Of a stretch of 64,000 nucleotides of DNA, positions 54,701 to 63,669 are shown in pieces. The notes under the pieces were generated by a model. It saw only the letters and a list, made by a program, of their open reading frames with translations, ran no database searches and was not told the DNA's origin. This stretch comes from Bactericera cockerelli (taxonomy: Eukaryota > Arthropoda > Insecta > Hemiptera > Triozidae). The stretch is from assembly GCA_024516035.1 (NCBI GenBank), contig CM044957.1, forward strand, positions 44,615,547-44,679,546, written 5' to 3'. The translations under genes and the position numbers were made by a program. Every line of letters starts with the position of its first letter. Within the stretch, counting starts at the first letter, position 1.

Positions 54701-57700
54701 CTACCCAAACAAACTGGTTGCAAATCATGTTTTGAATGCATTTTTGGGGATATTCAGGAACACAAAGAAGAATCTAAAACTAAATTAGTATGATGGATGT
54801 TTGTTGTGTCCAACTAAAAGATCTAATTCAGGAGAATTAGTGTTCTCATGGAAATTTAGAAAGAACTGAATTTTAAGATTAGCTTCTTATTTACATGTTT
54901 TTTTTTTATTTTCACCGTCCCATTATTTCAATAGATGCAGTCCGATAAAGTTGACGCTGAAAGTAGTTCAGTGGCTGCCGCCGGCGCTACCCAAGAAATC
55001 AGTAATGAGACTGAGCATGCAGTCCTTCAAATGGTGAAACTAAAACCCCTAGCTGTCGTCTCGTCTGAAGAGTCCCTCACGTCCTCTGCGAACAATGCTG
55101 ACGTAAGCCAGAGCAGCATGAAACTGGAAGACAACTCTACCACCGCCCTCGAATCAAAACTAGTTCAGGCAGGGGCTCGCACGCTGGAACCCAACGGGAT
55201 TCGGCCCCGCAAGCCTTGCAACTGTACCAAATCCATGTGCCTCAAATTGTAAGTTCACAAGTTGACTATTTGTTTCCTGGTTGAAAGGTTATCCATAGCC
55301 ATTCAGCAAGGAAACAGTGCGAGTGTATTAGGCTCTTTACCTTCCACTGAGCCAATGGAAGAGTTATTCTATTTGTAAGAAGTTGAGTTTTGTTAAATAA
55401 AGAGATAATAACTACATTAAAGAAAAAACTTTTTGTTAAAGTAACACAACAGATATTGTACTTCCACGGTATTTCAATGACGAAATGTAAAATAAAATAA
55501 ATTCCTTCCTTCCTTCCTTTAAAATACAATACGTTCCTTATTATAGGATAAGGAAAGTAAAAAAAATATACTACGAGTCTGTCCCGAAAGTTCGTATAAA
55601 AGTGTTCTGGGAAGGCTGGAAAGCTAAGTGGGGATGCCAGGTGGGCTGCGTCCCCTTCTATAACATCTAAACAATGCTCAGTGTGCGCCCAACCGCCGTA
55701 CAAAAAGAACTGTTTCGTCCCGGTACCTGTGAAGTGACCCCTCTCTCTACCACTCGTCGGCGTCGGAGATCTCAGTCATTCAAGAACAGCGCGTCATCAT
55801 CAAATTTCTCGCGAAACTCGGCAAGAATGGCCGCGAAATTTTTAGTGATCTCAACCAAGTTTATGGAGATGATGTTTTCAAGGAACCAACAGTCTACAAG
55901 TGGTTGAAAAGTTTTCGTGAGGGCCGCGAAAGTCTCGAAGATGACCCTCGGTCAGGACGTCCTTCCACTTCCAGCACTTCTGACAATGTGGAAAGAATTC
56001 GATCTTGTGTCCTGCGGGACCGTCGTTTAACCGTCAGACAGGTGGCTGAAGAGCTTTCTTTGAGCAAAACAACTATTTGGCGCGAGAGGGGCGGTGGATC
56101 CTCCACCACGACAATGCCCCCGCTCACACCCCCTCGTTGTGCATGAGTTTCTGACTGACAATTCGATCATAGCGACTGAACATCCCCCTTATTCACCGGA
56201 TTTGGCATCTTGTGACTTCTTTTTAATCCCAAAAACAAAATTGGTGCTTCAAGGGCGGCATTTGGGGGACGTTGAGGCCATTAAAACAGCAACGACGAGT
56301 CAGCTGAGAAGTCTCCAAACTGAGGCTTTTAAGGAGCCTTCAAACAGTGGAAATGGTTATGGCAGAAGTGCATTGTGTCCCAGCGAGAGTATTTTGAAGG
56401 AGACAAAATTGAATTACCCGATTAATTGTAAAATAAAAATTTTATCTCATTTTTATACGAACTTTCGGGACAGACCTCGTATGGTGGCTGTGACATTATT
56501 ATGGAAGGATCGATGGGGTGTTAATAATAATAATAAAAAAAAATGATGTTTTTTCTTTGTGTTATTATGTCTCAATTGTATAATTTACAATATCTTGTAC
56601 TATTTTTTGCCTATAATTCCGCCACTGGTCGCTAAACCAGCGCTGGTCGCTGAATCACATTAAAGCAGCTATTCAATTTTCCTCACTAGGTATTTTTTTA
56701 TTTATTTACACTTTATTTTTTATACAATACATACAACAATAAATTATTAACAAAGATAAAAAATTAACAATAGGTATTTACAAAATAAGATATGGAAAAA
56801 AAATAATAAATTTAAATGTACAATGTATTGTAATCCGGGGCGAAGTTAATGCCTTAGGCATTCTCTGCCACTTAACCCCGTATGAGTGGACCCCGAACAT
56901 ACAAGTACAGAGCAGAGAAAAATCTGCCCCGCTGGATATCGAACCCAGGGTCGCCATACGTGCAATGCCTAGCGCGCTAACTATCTCGGCCATGGTGACT
57001 ACTTGATGGGATATTAACCCCCCTTACCATATAATTCTTCAAATTTAAGGTGTATTGAATTGTGTGATTATATTTTTTTTCCCCGCAGATATTGTGATTG
57101 CTTTGCGAACGGCGAATTCTGTTACCAGTGCAACTGCAACAGTTGTTTCAACAACATTGAGCATGAAGATGACAGACATCATGCTATCCGCCAGTGTCTG
57201 GAGAGGAATCCGAACGCGTTTCGACCTAAAATAGGGAAGTGCCTGGTGGGGGAGGGGGAGAGAGGAGGCACACGAAAGGATGTAATTGCAAGCGCTCCGG
57301 CTGTCTGAAGAACTATTGCGAATGTTACGAGGTAAGTAAGGAGAAACTGGAACTATTGCGAGGTAAGTAAGGAGAAACTGGAACTATTGCGAGGTAAGTA
57401 AGGAGAAACTGGAACTATTGCGAGGTAAGTAAGGAGAAACTGGAACTATTGCGAGGTAAGTAAGGAGAAACTGGAACTATTGCGAGGTAAGTAAGGAAAA
57501 CCTGGAACTATTGCGAGGTAAGTAAGGAAAACCTGGAACTATTGCGAGGTAAGTAAGGAAAACCTGGAACTATTGCGAGGTAAGTAAGGAAAAACCTGGA
57601 ACTATTGCGAGGTAAGTAAGGAAAATTTGAAACTTTTAAATAGTCCAATCAGTGAACTCCGGCTGTCTGAAGAACTATTGCGAATGTTACGAGGTAAGTA

Positions 57701-60115
57701 AGGAGAATCTGGAAACTTTTTAAATAGTCCAATCAGTGAACTCCGGCTGTCTGAAGAACTATTGCGAATGTTACGAGGTAAGTAAGGAAAACTTGAAACT
57801 TTTAAATAGTCCAATCAGTGAATGCCATTTTTTTCTGAAACTTGTCAAGAGAGTAAACATACTATAAGTCCCGACGCGACGTCTAGGAGAGAAGAAAATG
57901 GATTTGGGGGTTGGGGCTTTAGAAAATCTCTAGTTAGCTTAGAATCATAATTCTACAACAAAAACTTTCATTTTACATGAAAATGTTTTTCCATAATTGT
58001 ACCGTTCTCGGGTGAAAAATTGAACATGGAATGCCGTTGAAAGGAAGAGAATGCCGTTGGCATTAGCCCTTGATCAAGTTTTGTTTTTACTAATTTCAAT
58101 TTCTATGTAAATATTCTACGTACTTTATTGAAAATAAAACTTGATCTAACATGTTTAATAATAATAATAATAAGAATAAAATGGGACTGACTTTCACAAC
58201 CCTGTAATCCAGTAATCTTGAAGATCTACACGACCAAGAACACCTCGTCCAGAGACTGACACTTCTCATGAAAGGAACAGGCTTCTGGACTTAGGGTGTT
58301 CAGTATTGGACAACCCTTCCCAACTAAGCCCGGATGGGCCGTCAAAGGCATAGAACTGGAAAATAGGATGAGAGAATTTCTCCCTGATCACAATAGATCT
58401 TACTAGGTCGCAGTGTTAATTCTATGGTGTTTCATCTGAAACTCTGCAACCAGGTTTTATTATAATAATAATAAAATTCACAACCCTTTTTTTAAAAAAA
58501 AAACCAAAATCTTATATACAGAAACACAACGCTATATACACACAAAATTAACAAAAATGTGATTGAACATGGAATTCCAACATTAAATATACCTATCTAT
58601 GTTCATCCTTATGTATTAAATTTAGATATATATCCTATGTATTTCTTATATACTTCTATCTTCATACCTTCAATGTTGTACCTTTCTACCATCTTAACCT
58701 ATCAATAAATTGTAAAATGTCTCGAAAATAAGGAGACATTGTAATAAATAAATAAATAAAATAAAAAATGGTTTCAGGCTAAAATCCCGTGCTCCAATAA
58801 CTGCAAGTGTGTGTCGTGTCGCAATGTGGAGGAGAACCTCTTCCTTAGACTTTGCCAGAGTGAGAAAACTGACAAGCCCATGGAGGCGTGGAAAAACAAA
58901 ATGGCGGAAGATGAGGACCATAATCGGCAGTGGAGTACAAAGTAAGAATAGACGATCTAGTCATAACTAAGAATATTCTGTTTTTCTCGGATCTGAGTTG
59001 TTAATTACTTAGCAAATCTACTTATCGACCTCAGTAGCTTGATCGATAAGGCGGCGGACTTGTAACCTGGAGGTCGGTGGTTCAAGTCCTGGTTTCAGCG
59101 TAGATTTAGTAAAGGGAGTTTGAGTAGACACAAATATGATAACTTTTACTTAGCAAAGTTTAGTGTCACAGATCAGAGAGCTAGTAACTTGAAGAATAAA
59201 ATGAACACAGTATGTTTTACCAATAAGATCAATAAGCAATAAGTGAATAAATACCATTTTTTTTTTTTTTTTTTTTGAAGTCTATTGAAAACTTCATACA
59301 CTGACTTTGAAGGGTCAGTAGAGACTGAGATTTTTCTCGGTAGCTCGGTGGTAAAGGCGGCACTCTGTGAATCCAGAGGTCGCGGGTTCAAATCTCAGCC
59401 GGTACATGTTAAGTTTTCCTCCCATTAGGGATTTTTACCACATAATAATGCGTCTTGGGCTTACTGCTGGAATAATAGTTCTAATCGGGCAGTATTAATA
59501 AGGCGATATTATTATTATTTTTCTGTCAGCCAAATACACACACATAGTGATTTTTTTTCTGTAGTTTAAATTAATCTTTTAGACACAAGCATCTGTTTTA
59601 GAAATTTCATTATTCTGATTCCTGTGAAAATTTCATCACATTTATCAAGATTTTTTTTCTGTAGTTTAAATTAATCTTTTAGACACAAGCATCTGTTTTA
59701 GAAATTTCATTATTCTGATTCCTGTGAAAATTTCATCACATTTATCAAGATTTTTTTTCTGTAGTTTAAATTAATCTTTTAGACACAAGCATCTGTTTTA
59801 GAAATTTCATTATTCTGATTCCTGTGAAAATTTCATCACATTTATCAAGAAACCATGTGTGACCTTCTGGTAAACTATATCTCTCTTTTTTTTCCGTCAT
59901 TTCTATTCCACAGACTAGCGTTCAGTTTCATGTCGGAAACTATAGTTTCCGCCACTTGCCATTGTCTGTTCGCGCAGGCGGACAAAGCCAAGAAATCCGA
60001 CATTGAAGAAGAAGAGCTGCAGAAAATAATCCTCGAGGAGTGTGGGAACTGCCTCCAGCAAATCATTGTGATCGCTGGCAAATCACTGAGTCAGAAGTCT
60101 CAGTCCAGTAGCTAG
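48570..60115 (+). CDS. LIN54: LIN54/Mip120 homologue (DREAM/MuvB subunit), 11 coding exons
   Basis: Sequence-specific DNA-binding subunit of the MuvB core, which represses or activates cell-cycle genes with E2F/RB or Myb partners in the nucleus. Coding exons: 48570-48780, 49979-50229, 50586-50789, 51379-51522, 52180-52278, 52852-53001, 53955-54068, 54935-55248, 57089-57331, 58778-58941, 59914-60115. Together about 698 residues if one base is restored in exon 9. The N-terminal half is Ser/Thr/Gln/Pro-rich and low in structure. The tandem CXC (tesmin) domain follows: [21 protein letters not shown] in part (end of exon 8 into 9), then [18 protein letters not shown] (exon 9) and [16 protein letters not shown] (exon 10). 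The Tyr of KLYCDC and of KNYCEC, which in human LIN54 read the CHR element TTYGAA, are both present. The C-terminus ([26 protein letters not shown]) matches the conserved tail. Confidence 0.93.
48945..49413 (-). repeat. SINE family A copy split by a MITE (head truncated)
   Basis: Tail half 48945-48990, head half 49281-49413; the halves join at actaTTAAgtccc, exactly as in intact family-A copies. Confidence 0.87.
48991..49280. mobile_element. piggyBac-like MITE (TTAA target), 290 bp
   Basis: CACGTTCGTTACC and GGTAACGAACGTG are perfect 13-bp inverted ends, flanked by TTAA on both sides. Intact SINE-A copies elsewhere in the window (for example 15151 upstream) show the empty site with a single TTAA. 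No transposase inside. Confidence 0.92.
49414..49978. other. LIN54 intron 1, remainder
   Basis: Unassigned AT-rich sequence; no gene seen. Confidence 0.4.
49979..50229 (+). CDS. LIN54: LIN54 coding exon 2
   Basis: Acceptor tttttcag; (V)[16 protein letters not shown] through [10 protein letters not shown]; donor AAT|GTAAGT. Ser/Thr-rich. Phase 1 entry, phase 0 exit. Confidence 0.85.
50586..50789 (+). CDS. LIN54: LIN54 coding exon 3
   Basis: Acceptor tctttttag; [17 protein letters not shown] through [10 protein letters not shown]; donor AAT|GTGAGT; 68 codons in phase 0. Confidence 0.87.
51379..51522 (+). CDS. LIN54: LIN54 coding exon 4
   Basis: Acceptor ttctctag; [17 protein letters not shown] through VPQRILIKQ; donor CAG|GTAAAT; 48 codons in phase 0. 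Confidence 0.85.
51922..52050 (+). repeat. SINE family B copy (diverged)
   Basis: accgacatcagtagcttaat head, ggtggttcaagtccc B box, gattaacacaaatatgataa tail. Confidence 0.78.
52180..52278 (+). CDS. LIN54: LIN54 coding exon 5
   Basis: Acceptor ctatttcag; [19 protein letters not shown] through IPGTQK; donor AAG|GTATAC; 33 codons in phase 0. The open frame extends upstream, but without homology; the acceptor marks the likely start. Confidence 0.8.
52279..52851. other. LIN54 intron 5
   Basis: No gene. A GC-richer island (gctcgccgggaggcgggcgc and accggcctat) at 52628-52680 is unassigned. Confidence 0.4.
52852..53001 (+). CDS. LIN54: LIN54 coding exon 6
   Basis: Acceptor ctcatttcag; [19 protein letters not shown] through VTDTENS; donor TCC|GTGAGT; 50 codons in phase 0. 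QYVRIV resembles a conserved short block of LIN54 proteins. Confidence 0.87.
53335..53502 (+). repeat. Repeat family G copy (plus orientation)
   Basis: ggaagagattgccataggta then aataaccccgccctttagtt, ending in an AT-rich tail with taataaagcattgtataata. Confidence 0.7.
53578..53830 (+). repeat. Interspersed repeat shared with 23955-24145
   Basis: gagagaagaccagtgtctca, gaggactataaacagagaac and gactagcccaccctaacacg, then gtttcccaagggtttaatgg and cagctgtagccaagctggtt. This copy has an extra internal segment. Confidence 0.7.
53955..54068 (+). CDS. LIN54: LIN54 coding exon 7
   Basis: Acceptor ctttttgcag; [18 protein letters not shown] through NYLTDLDVK; donor AAA|GTGAGC; 38 codons in phase 0. Confidence 0.83.
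54234..54425 (+). repeat. SINE family D copy (partial)
   Basis: gactattgcccgtagtcccg, gagttcgattcccag B box, cctacccaggctgggtgagg body; a T run is inserted in the middle. Confidence 0.78.
54426..54934. other. LIN54 intron 7, remainder
   Basis: Starts with a block (gtcacaatagatctaattat, then gtcgcagtgttaatt) also found at 32740-32770 (inverted) and 58390-58425. The rest is unassigned. Confidence 0.45.
54935..55248 (+). CDS. LIN54: LIN54 coding exon 8 (start of CXC domain 1)
   Basis: Acceptor tttcaatag; [17 protein letters not shown] through [15 protein letters not shown]; donor AAATT|GTAAGT, phase 2. The [18 protein letters not shown] motif of CXC1 is split by the intron between the Leu and Tyr codons. 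Confidence 0.93.
55574..56479 (+). mobile_element. Mariner transposon with internal deletion
   Basis: Ends CGAGTCTGTCCCGAAAGTTC at the left and GAACTTTCGGGACAGACCTC at the right, each next to TA. About 0.9 kb, in LIN54 intron 8. The terminal cagacctcg is shared with the mariner remnant ending at 37590. Confidence 0.9.
55760..56410 (+). pseudogene. Deleted mariner transposase
   Basis: The N-terminal DNA-binding half is recognisable ([20 protein letters not shown], then [20 protein letters not shown] and [19 protein letters not shown]). It then passes directly to [11 protein letters not shown] and [20 protein letters not shown]. The second and third catalytic Asp regions survive, but the segment with the first Asp is deleted and the frame changes near the junction (around 56085-56100). 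Non-autonomous. Confidence 0.85.
56560..57002 (-). repeat. SINE family C copy split by a family G repeat
   Basis: Tail half at 56560-56691 (tgcctataattccgccactg), head half at 56879-57002 (gtatgagtggaccccgaaca, then catggtgacta). Family G (56692-56878) separates them. Confidence 0.8.
56692..56878. repeat. Repeat family G copy inside a SINE
   Basis: Starts tatttttttatttatttaca and ends taatccggggcgaagttaat, then ggcattctctgccactt, like 22463-22667. Confidence 0.75.
57089..57331 (+). CDS. LIN54: LIN54 coding exon 9 (CXC1 end, hinge, CXC2 start; frame break)
   Basis: Acceptor tccccgcag. It reads (L)[19 protein letters not shown] through [11 protein letters not shown], then [18 protein letters not shown], donor GAG|GTAAGT. 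The two parts are in different frames: between 57233 and 57275, in a G-rich tract, one base is missing (or two are extra) relative to the expected [11 protein letters not shown]. In the upstream frame translation would stop at 57306. Because both parts and the exon 10 phase are otherwise intact, a base-calling or assembly error is likelier than a dead gene. Confidence 0.88.
57294..57830 (+). repeat. LIN54 exon 9 donor-junction tandem array (31-bp units)
   Basis: GAG|GTAAGTAAGG occurs 12 times: the true donor at 57331, nine 31-bp units (gaactattgcgaggtaagta then aggagaaactg) to about 57620, and two longer copies at 57655-57715 and 57743-57800. The longer copies repeat the exon end from tccggctgtctgaagaacta through the donor. 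The short units lack nine exonic bases (aatgttacg). The donor core is identical in all. Confidence 0.95.
57831..58777. other. LIN54 intron 9, remainder
   Basis: No gene. A repeat-like segment at 58190-58460 (ctgatcacaatagatcttac, then gtcgcagtgttaattc) shares blocks with 32706-32770 and 54420-54490. AATAAA runs precede exon 10. Confidence 0.45.
58778..58941 (+). CDS. LIN54: LIN54 coding exon 10 (CXC2 end)
   Basis: Acceptor ggtttcag; [19 protein letters not shown] through [10 protein letters not shown](K); donor ACAAA|GTAAG. Supplies the last four Cys of CXC2. Enters phase 0 after Glu, leaves phase 2. Confidence 0.92.
59023..59152 (+). repeat. SINE family B copy
   Basis: atcgacctcagtagcttgat, ggtggttcaagtcctgg B box; tail cacaaatatgataac, with the middle shortened. 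Confidence 0.85.
59336..59518 (+). repeat. SINE family A copy (plus orientation)
   Basis: ctcggtagctcggtggtaaa head, gcgggttcaaatctc B box, gcgtcttgggcttactgctg body; ends ggcgatattattatt. Confidence 0.87.
59551..59850. repeat. Perfect 100-bp direct repeat x3 before LIN54 exon 11
   Basis: Three apparently identical 100-bp units begin at 59551, 59651 and 59751 with ttttttttctgtagtttaaa and end cacatttatcaaga. Each starts with a pyrimidine tract and AG, an acceptor-like sequence, and the last unit ends about 60 bp before the true acceptor. Confidence 0.95.
59914..60115 (+). CDS. LIN54: LIN54 coding exon 11 (last)
   Basis: Acceptor ctattccacag; (K)[20 protein letters not shown] through [10 protein letters not shown], stop TAG at 60113. 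Matches the conserved LIN54 tail ([20 protein letters not shown] in human). Candidate polyadenylation signals AATAAA are at 60644 and 60668. Confidence 0.93.
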
Positions 60116-60165
60116 TAACCAAGAGGAGTCGTCGAAACTGTTTTATTCCGAATTTTTTTTACCGA

Positions 60166-60325
60166 CCGGGACCTCAGTAGCTTGATCGATGAGGCGGCGG
60201 ACTTGTAATCTGGAGGTCGGTGGTTCAAGTTCCAAGTCAAGCAAATTGAATATTACTAAATGTGAGTTTGAGTATACCTAATTGTGATATCACATTGTGT
60301 TTAACACAAATTTGATAGCTATTCC
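60166..60325 (+). repeat. SINE family B copy in the LIN54 3' UTR region
   Basis: gacctcagtagcttgatcga head, ggtggttcaagttcc B box, tttaacacaaatttgatagc tail. Confidence 0.85.
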
Positions 60326-60643
60326 TAATTTTTTACATTCTGTTGCCTACCATGGGGAAACTACAAGGTTAGGAAATATTGGTTACGGTTCTAGAAATTT
60401 AGGTCTTTGGACTCGAAATTTTAATACATATACTCGTACATATGTATATACCCATTCTTACTAATAAGACATTTTCAAATTACCTTAATTTTAGAATTAA
60501 AATTGTCTGGTCACATCTTCAAGTTCGGAGTGAAGAGTTTGTCCCATCTTGATAGAGCTGGCAGATGAGACAATAGAACTAGGTTAAATTTACATATCTA
60601 ATGTTCTTTCTAGACATTTTCCAATTGCGATTGGCTTATAGTT

Positions 60644-60673
60644 AATAAAGTAGGTCAAAATATTGTAAATAAA
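60644..60673 (+). terminator. Candidate LIN54 polyadenylation signals
   Basis: AATAAA at 60644-60649 and 60668-60673, about 530-560 bases after the stop codon. If these are used, the SINE-B copy lies in the 3' UTR. Confidence 0.45.
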
Positions 60674-60759
60674 AAATGTATTATTGTGTTTAATTCGATA
60701 TTTTTGGTACCTGTTCAGAAGCTATACAAATTTTGTACAACTCTCAAGAAAATCAAGAA

Positions 60760-60894
60760 TTTAGGGCGAAATTAATAGACGTTTTTGTAATACCTCTGTG
60801 GGGCTAAATCTCGAATTGCGTACTGTGTAAGATCGGGAAAACCGATCCCAAGCAATGACTTGAGCTATCGATTTTGTCTATTAATTTCGCCCTT
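60760..60894. mobile_element. Harbinger-like MITE (family H)
   Basis: gggcgaaattaatagac and gtctattaatttcgccc are perfect 17-bp inverted ends; TTA lies on both sides. The core has gaattgcgtactgtgtaaga. Confidence 0.88.
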
Positions 60895-61050
60895 AGAGCT
60901 GCTTTTCTGCAAGCATGTTACAAAGCAACTCTATTTCTTTTAACAAGAGGCTAGTTTTCCCAATCGCCCTTAGAGTTGCTTAACTACAAGCATGTTACAA
61001 AACAACTGTATTTCTTTTAACATTTCTTTAAACAAGAGGCTAGTTTTCCC
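60884..61050. repeat. Direct duplication of a MITE end plus flank, ~80-bp unit x2
   Basis: cgcccttagagctgctttt then aagcatgttacaaagcaact, and aacaagaggctagttttccc, occur twice in tandem. The unit includes the MITE's right end, so it arose after the insertion. Confidence 0.82.
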
Positions 61051-61562
61051 TAGTTAGCTACTAGAGTGGGCTAAAATATGTAAATACTTGCTGAAACCCG
61101 GAACTATGTCGCTGTGTTTCGCCGGAAGGGATTACAAATCCTTTCTTTGTACGCACCTACCTACATACCCAAGGGGACTGACTCGTGGCCAAAAGTGGAG
61201 TCATTTAGCCCAGCCGTTTTGGAGCTACATTGATTATGTAGCACTGATTCAGATCCTTATGTAGGAGCGAATTAACTATCATTTGGCGTCGATTTTATGG
61301 ATCGACCTGCACTGTAGTTTGCCCTTAAGTTATGGCCTCCATGGCACGTTGCCTGAGTGGGTTTTATATGAATGAATGTAAATGGATTTTATACACACTA
61401 GCTAAAGCAGGTACTTGGTTGCCGTTGAGGTTTTGGCCCTTGGCTGGCGTCCTCTTTGGATTTTTTTAAAATCCTTTCTTAGTATGCACTTTGATAATAA
61501 AAGAAGACTCTGTGCCAAATTGGGAGTCATTTGGTCCAGCCATTTCTGAGTTATGAACGAGT
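61051..61562. other. Intergenic, no gene seen
   Basis: Two similar blocks (ggagtcatttagcccagccg at 61197 and ggagtcatttggtccagcca at 61524) suggest old interspersed repeats. Confidence 0.4.
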
Positions 61563-61787
61563 TAAGGACGAAATTAGTTCACAAATTCTAAAACTCAAGT
61601 CGTTGCTAAGCATCGGTTATCCCTATCTTACACACTACGCAATCCGTGACTTAGCGCCACAGTGGTTTTTGTAATACCTCAGTGGCGCTAAGTCACGGAT
61701 TGCGTACTGTGTAAGATAGGGAAAACCGACACTTACCAACGACTTAAGTCATTGATGTTGTCTATTAATTCCGCCCTAAATCATCTA
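61563..61787. mobile_element. Family H MITE dimer in head-to-head inversion
   Basis: tacgcaatccgtgacttagc then gccac and its inverted copy (gtggcgctaagtcacggatt) lie back to back. The outer ends aggacgaaatt and attaattccgccct match family-H ends. The whole unit can fold into a long hairpin. Confidence 0.8.
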
Positions 61788-62153
61788 CGTATAGGTGTGT
61801 GCGTTATTCGCAGTTTATAATTTTCAGTACTCATCATCTTTATAAAAACACAACTTTTCCCGGGTATAGCTATAGCGTTCATTAAGAATATACACATTTA
61901 CATTAATGTAGGTTATTGGTTTTTTTACAGCCTACCCTGTAAGCTACTAAGCTGATCTGTCATTTAGATCAAGATCGTCAAAGTTGGTGAATTTTCTAAC
62001 CACTGTTTACATCCGGTTTCTGTAAAGGTATCCATGTAATATTATGCTATGAACACTTTTAAATAAAGAAAATATACAGCTAATGTAAATACATATATTT
62101 ATTATTTTGTCTAATGCTTGAATTTCTATTTAAAAGTTCATACTTAAATTTTA

Positions 62154-62395
62154 AGCAGTGACATGGCCTAGCGTTAGCATACTCGGCTTGCACTGCAGGT
62201 GACCTGGGTTCGAATCCCGGGGTCAGAATTTTTTCGGCTCTACTTTGGATGTCGGGGCCTACTCTAGCCTCGGGAGGACAATTGAGGTATTTGTAAAGTG
62301 TACAACGACCGACCAGTGGCGGTATTACGAGATTGATATTGGAATATGATGGTTGGTTGGAGATTTATGATCTATTATTATAATTCTCGTAATGT
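62154..62395 (+). repeat. SINE family C-like copy (diverged)
   Basis: gacatggcctagcgttagc head, gggttcgaatcccgg B box, cggggcctactctagcctcg and accagtggcggtattacg body. Confidence 0.78.
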
Positions 62396-63669
62396 CGATG
62401 CTACACACTAGAAATTGTGATTTTATAACACAAATAACTAGCTCTTTATGTAAAACTTAAAATTAATGTTTTTGATACACGCTGTATCGAGTGTTAAACA
62501 ATTTTACTATTTTTAATGTTTTGGTTAGACAGTACTTTCTGGCGTTGACGATGTTTCTTTGGTGTGTAAAGAAAGCGTTATGAAATGAACTTGAAGTTGT
62601 TTAATTCACCTCCAGATTATCAATATAGTACCACTTGTACTTAGACAGTGGTACGACGCGCCCTGAGGACCTAGTGGCTACATTTTTTTCTTGGTAACCA
62701 AGTTAAAGTGAAAATTCCAAAAAATACTAAATTTTATTTTCGAGGACAGAAACCAAGAAAAATTTAAAAAGAAAAGGTGATAGTAACGAGCGGAACATGG
62801 ATGGTGGGGAAATTCCCTCGAAAAAAAATCCCGATTCATATTTTAATTTCTTCATGATTTCGTACACAGGATTCTCCCTTGAGTCAGCTGATTTGATTTT
62901 TCCCTCATGATGTGGAAGGAGAAGAGGGAGGGGGGGGGGGCAGGGAATAAATAATGGGATTTTTTCTTTCTAAGGTATAGGCTCTTTTAAATAATAATGT
63001 TTAATTAACCGTGTTTTTTTTAAACTAATCACGTTTTGAGTTACGTAGCTCTTGATTGGCTTAAGCTATAAAGCTGAATTTGAAAGGACTTCTAACTTGT
63101 GAGATGGAACCGATGGAATACCCCCAGGCCCCCGGATTATTAAGGAACGGAGTTTTCCCAATCCTGGTTGATGTGCGATGAGCTAAAATAATTTGGACGT
63201 GATCGGGATGCTAGGAGCCTTTTAGTTGAGGGAATTTTCAAAAAGGTGAAAACAGAAAGTGATTTTTAAAAAGCACTTATAACACAAAAAATATATTTAA
63301 AAAACTGTTACTACTTTTCGTTATATTAAAAAGAAGAAAGTCGTTACCTTATTATTTGTGAATTGAGTAGTTCTACCGCGACCAAGTGATATTGTGATAT
63401 AATCACACAAAAATGTGCATCAGTTGTTATATTTGTGATCTGCCTGAGCTGGCCAAAAATAAACGATAGGTATATAATAGTGGGGAATTTTTCTTTCAAA
63501 CGGGGGGAATTTTTACAGGTCAAAGGGATTTTTAATATTTTAATCTGGCAACCCTGTCTGATCACATTTTTATCAATTTTCATTTTCGCTTTGCGAGTTT
63601 CCCGTTGTCAGTTGTTAGAAGAGCACTCCCATTATAAATTTGTAAATTCGCCGATAATACTGTGTCATC
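62396..63669. other. Intergenic; upstream region of the gene at 63670
   Basis: No gene seen. A 12-base G run occurs near 62931-62941. The small opposing frames at 63344-63689 overlap the 5' flank and have no recognisable domain. Confidence 0.4.
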
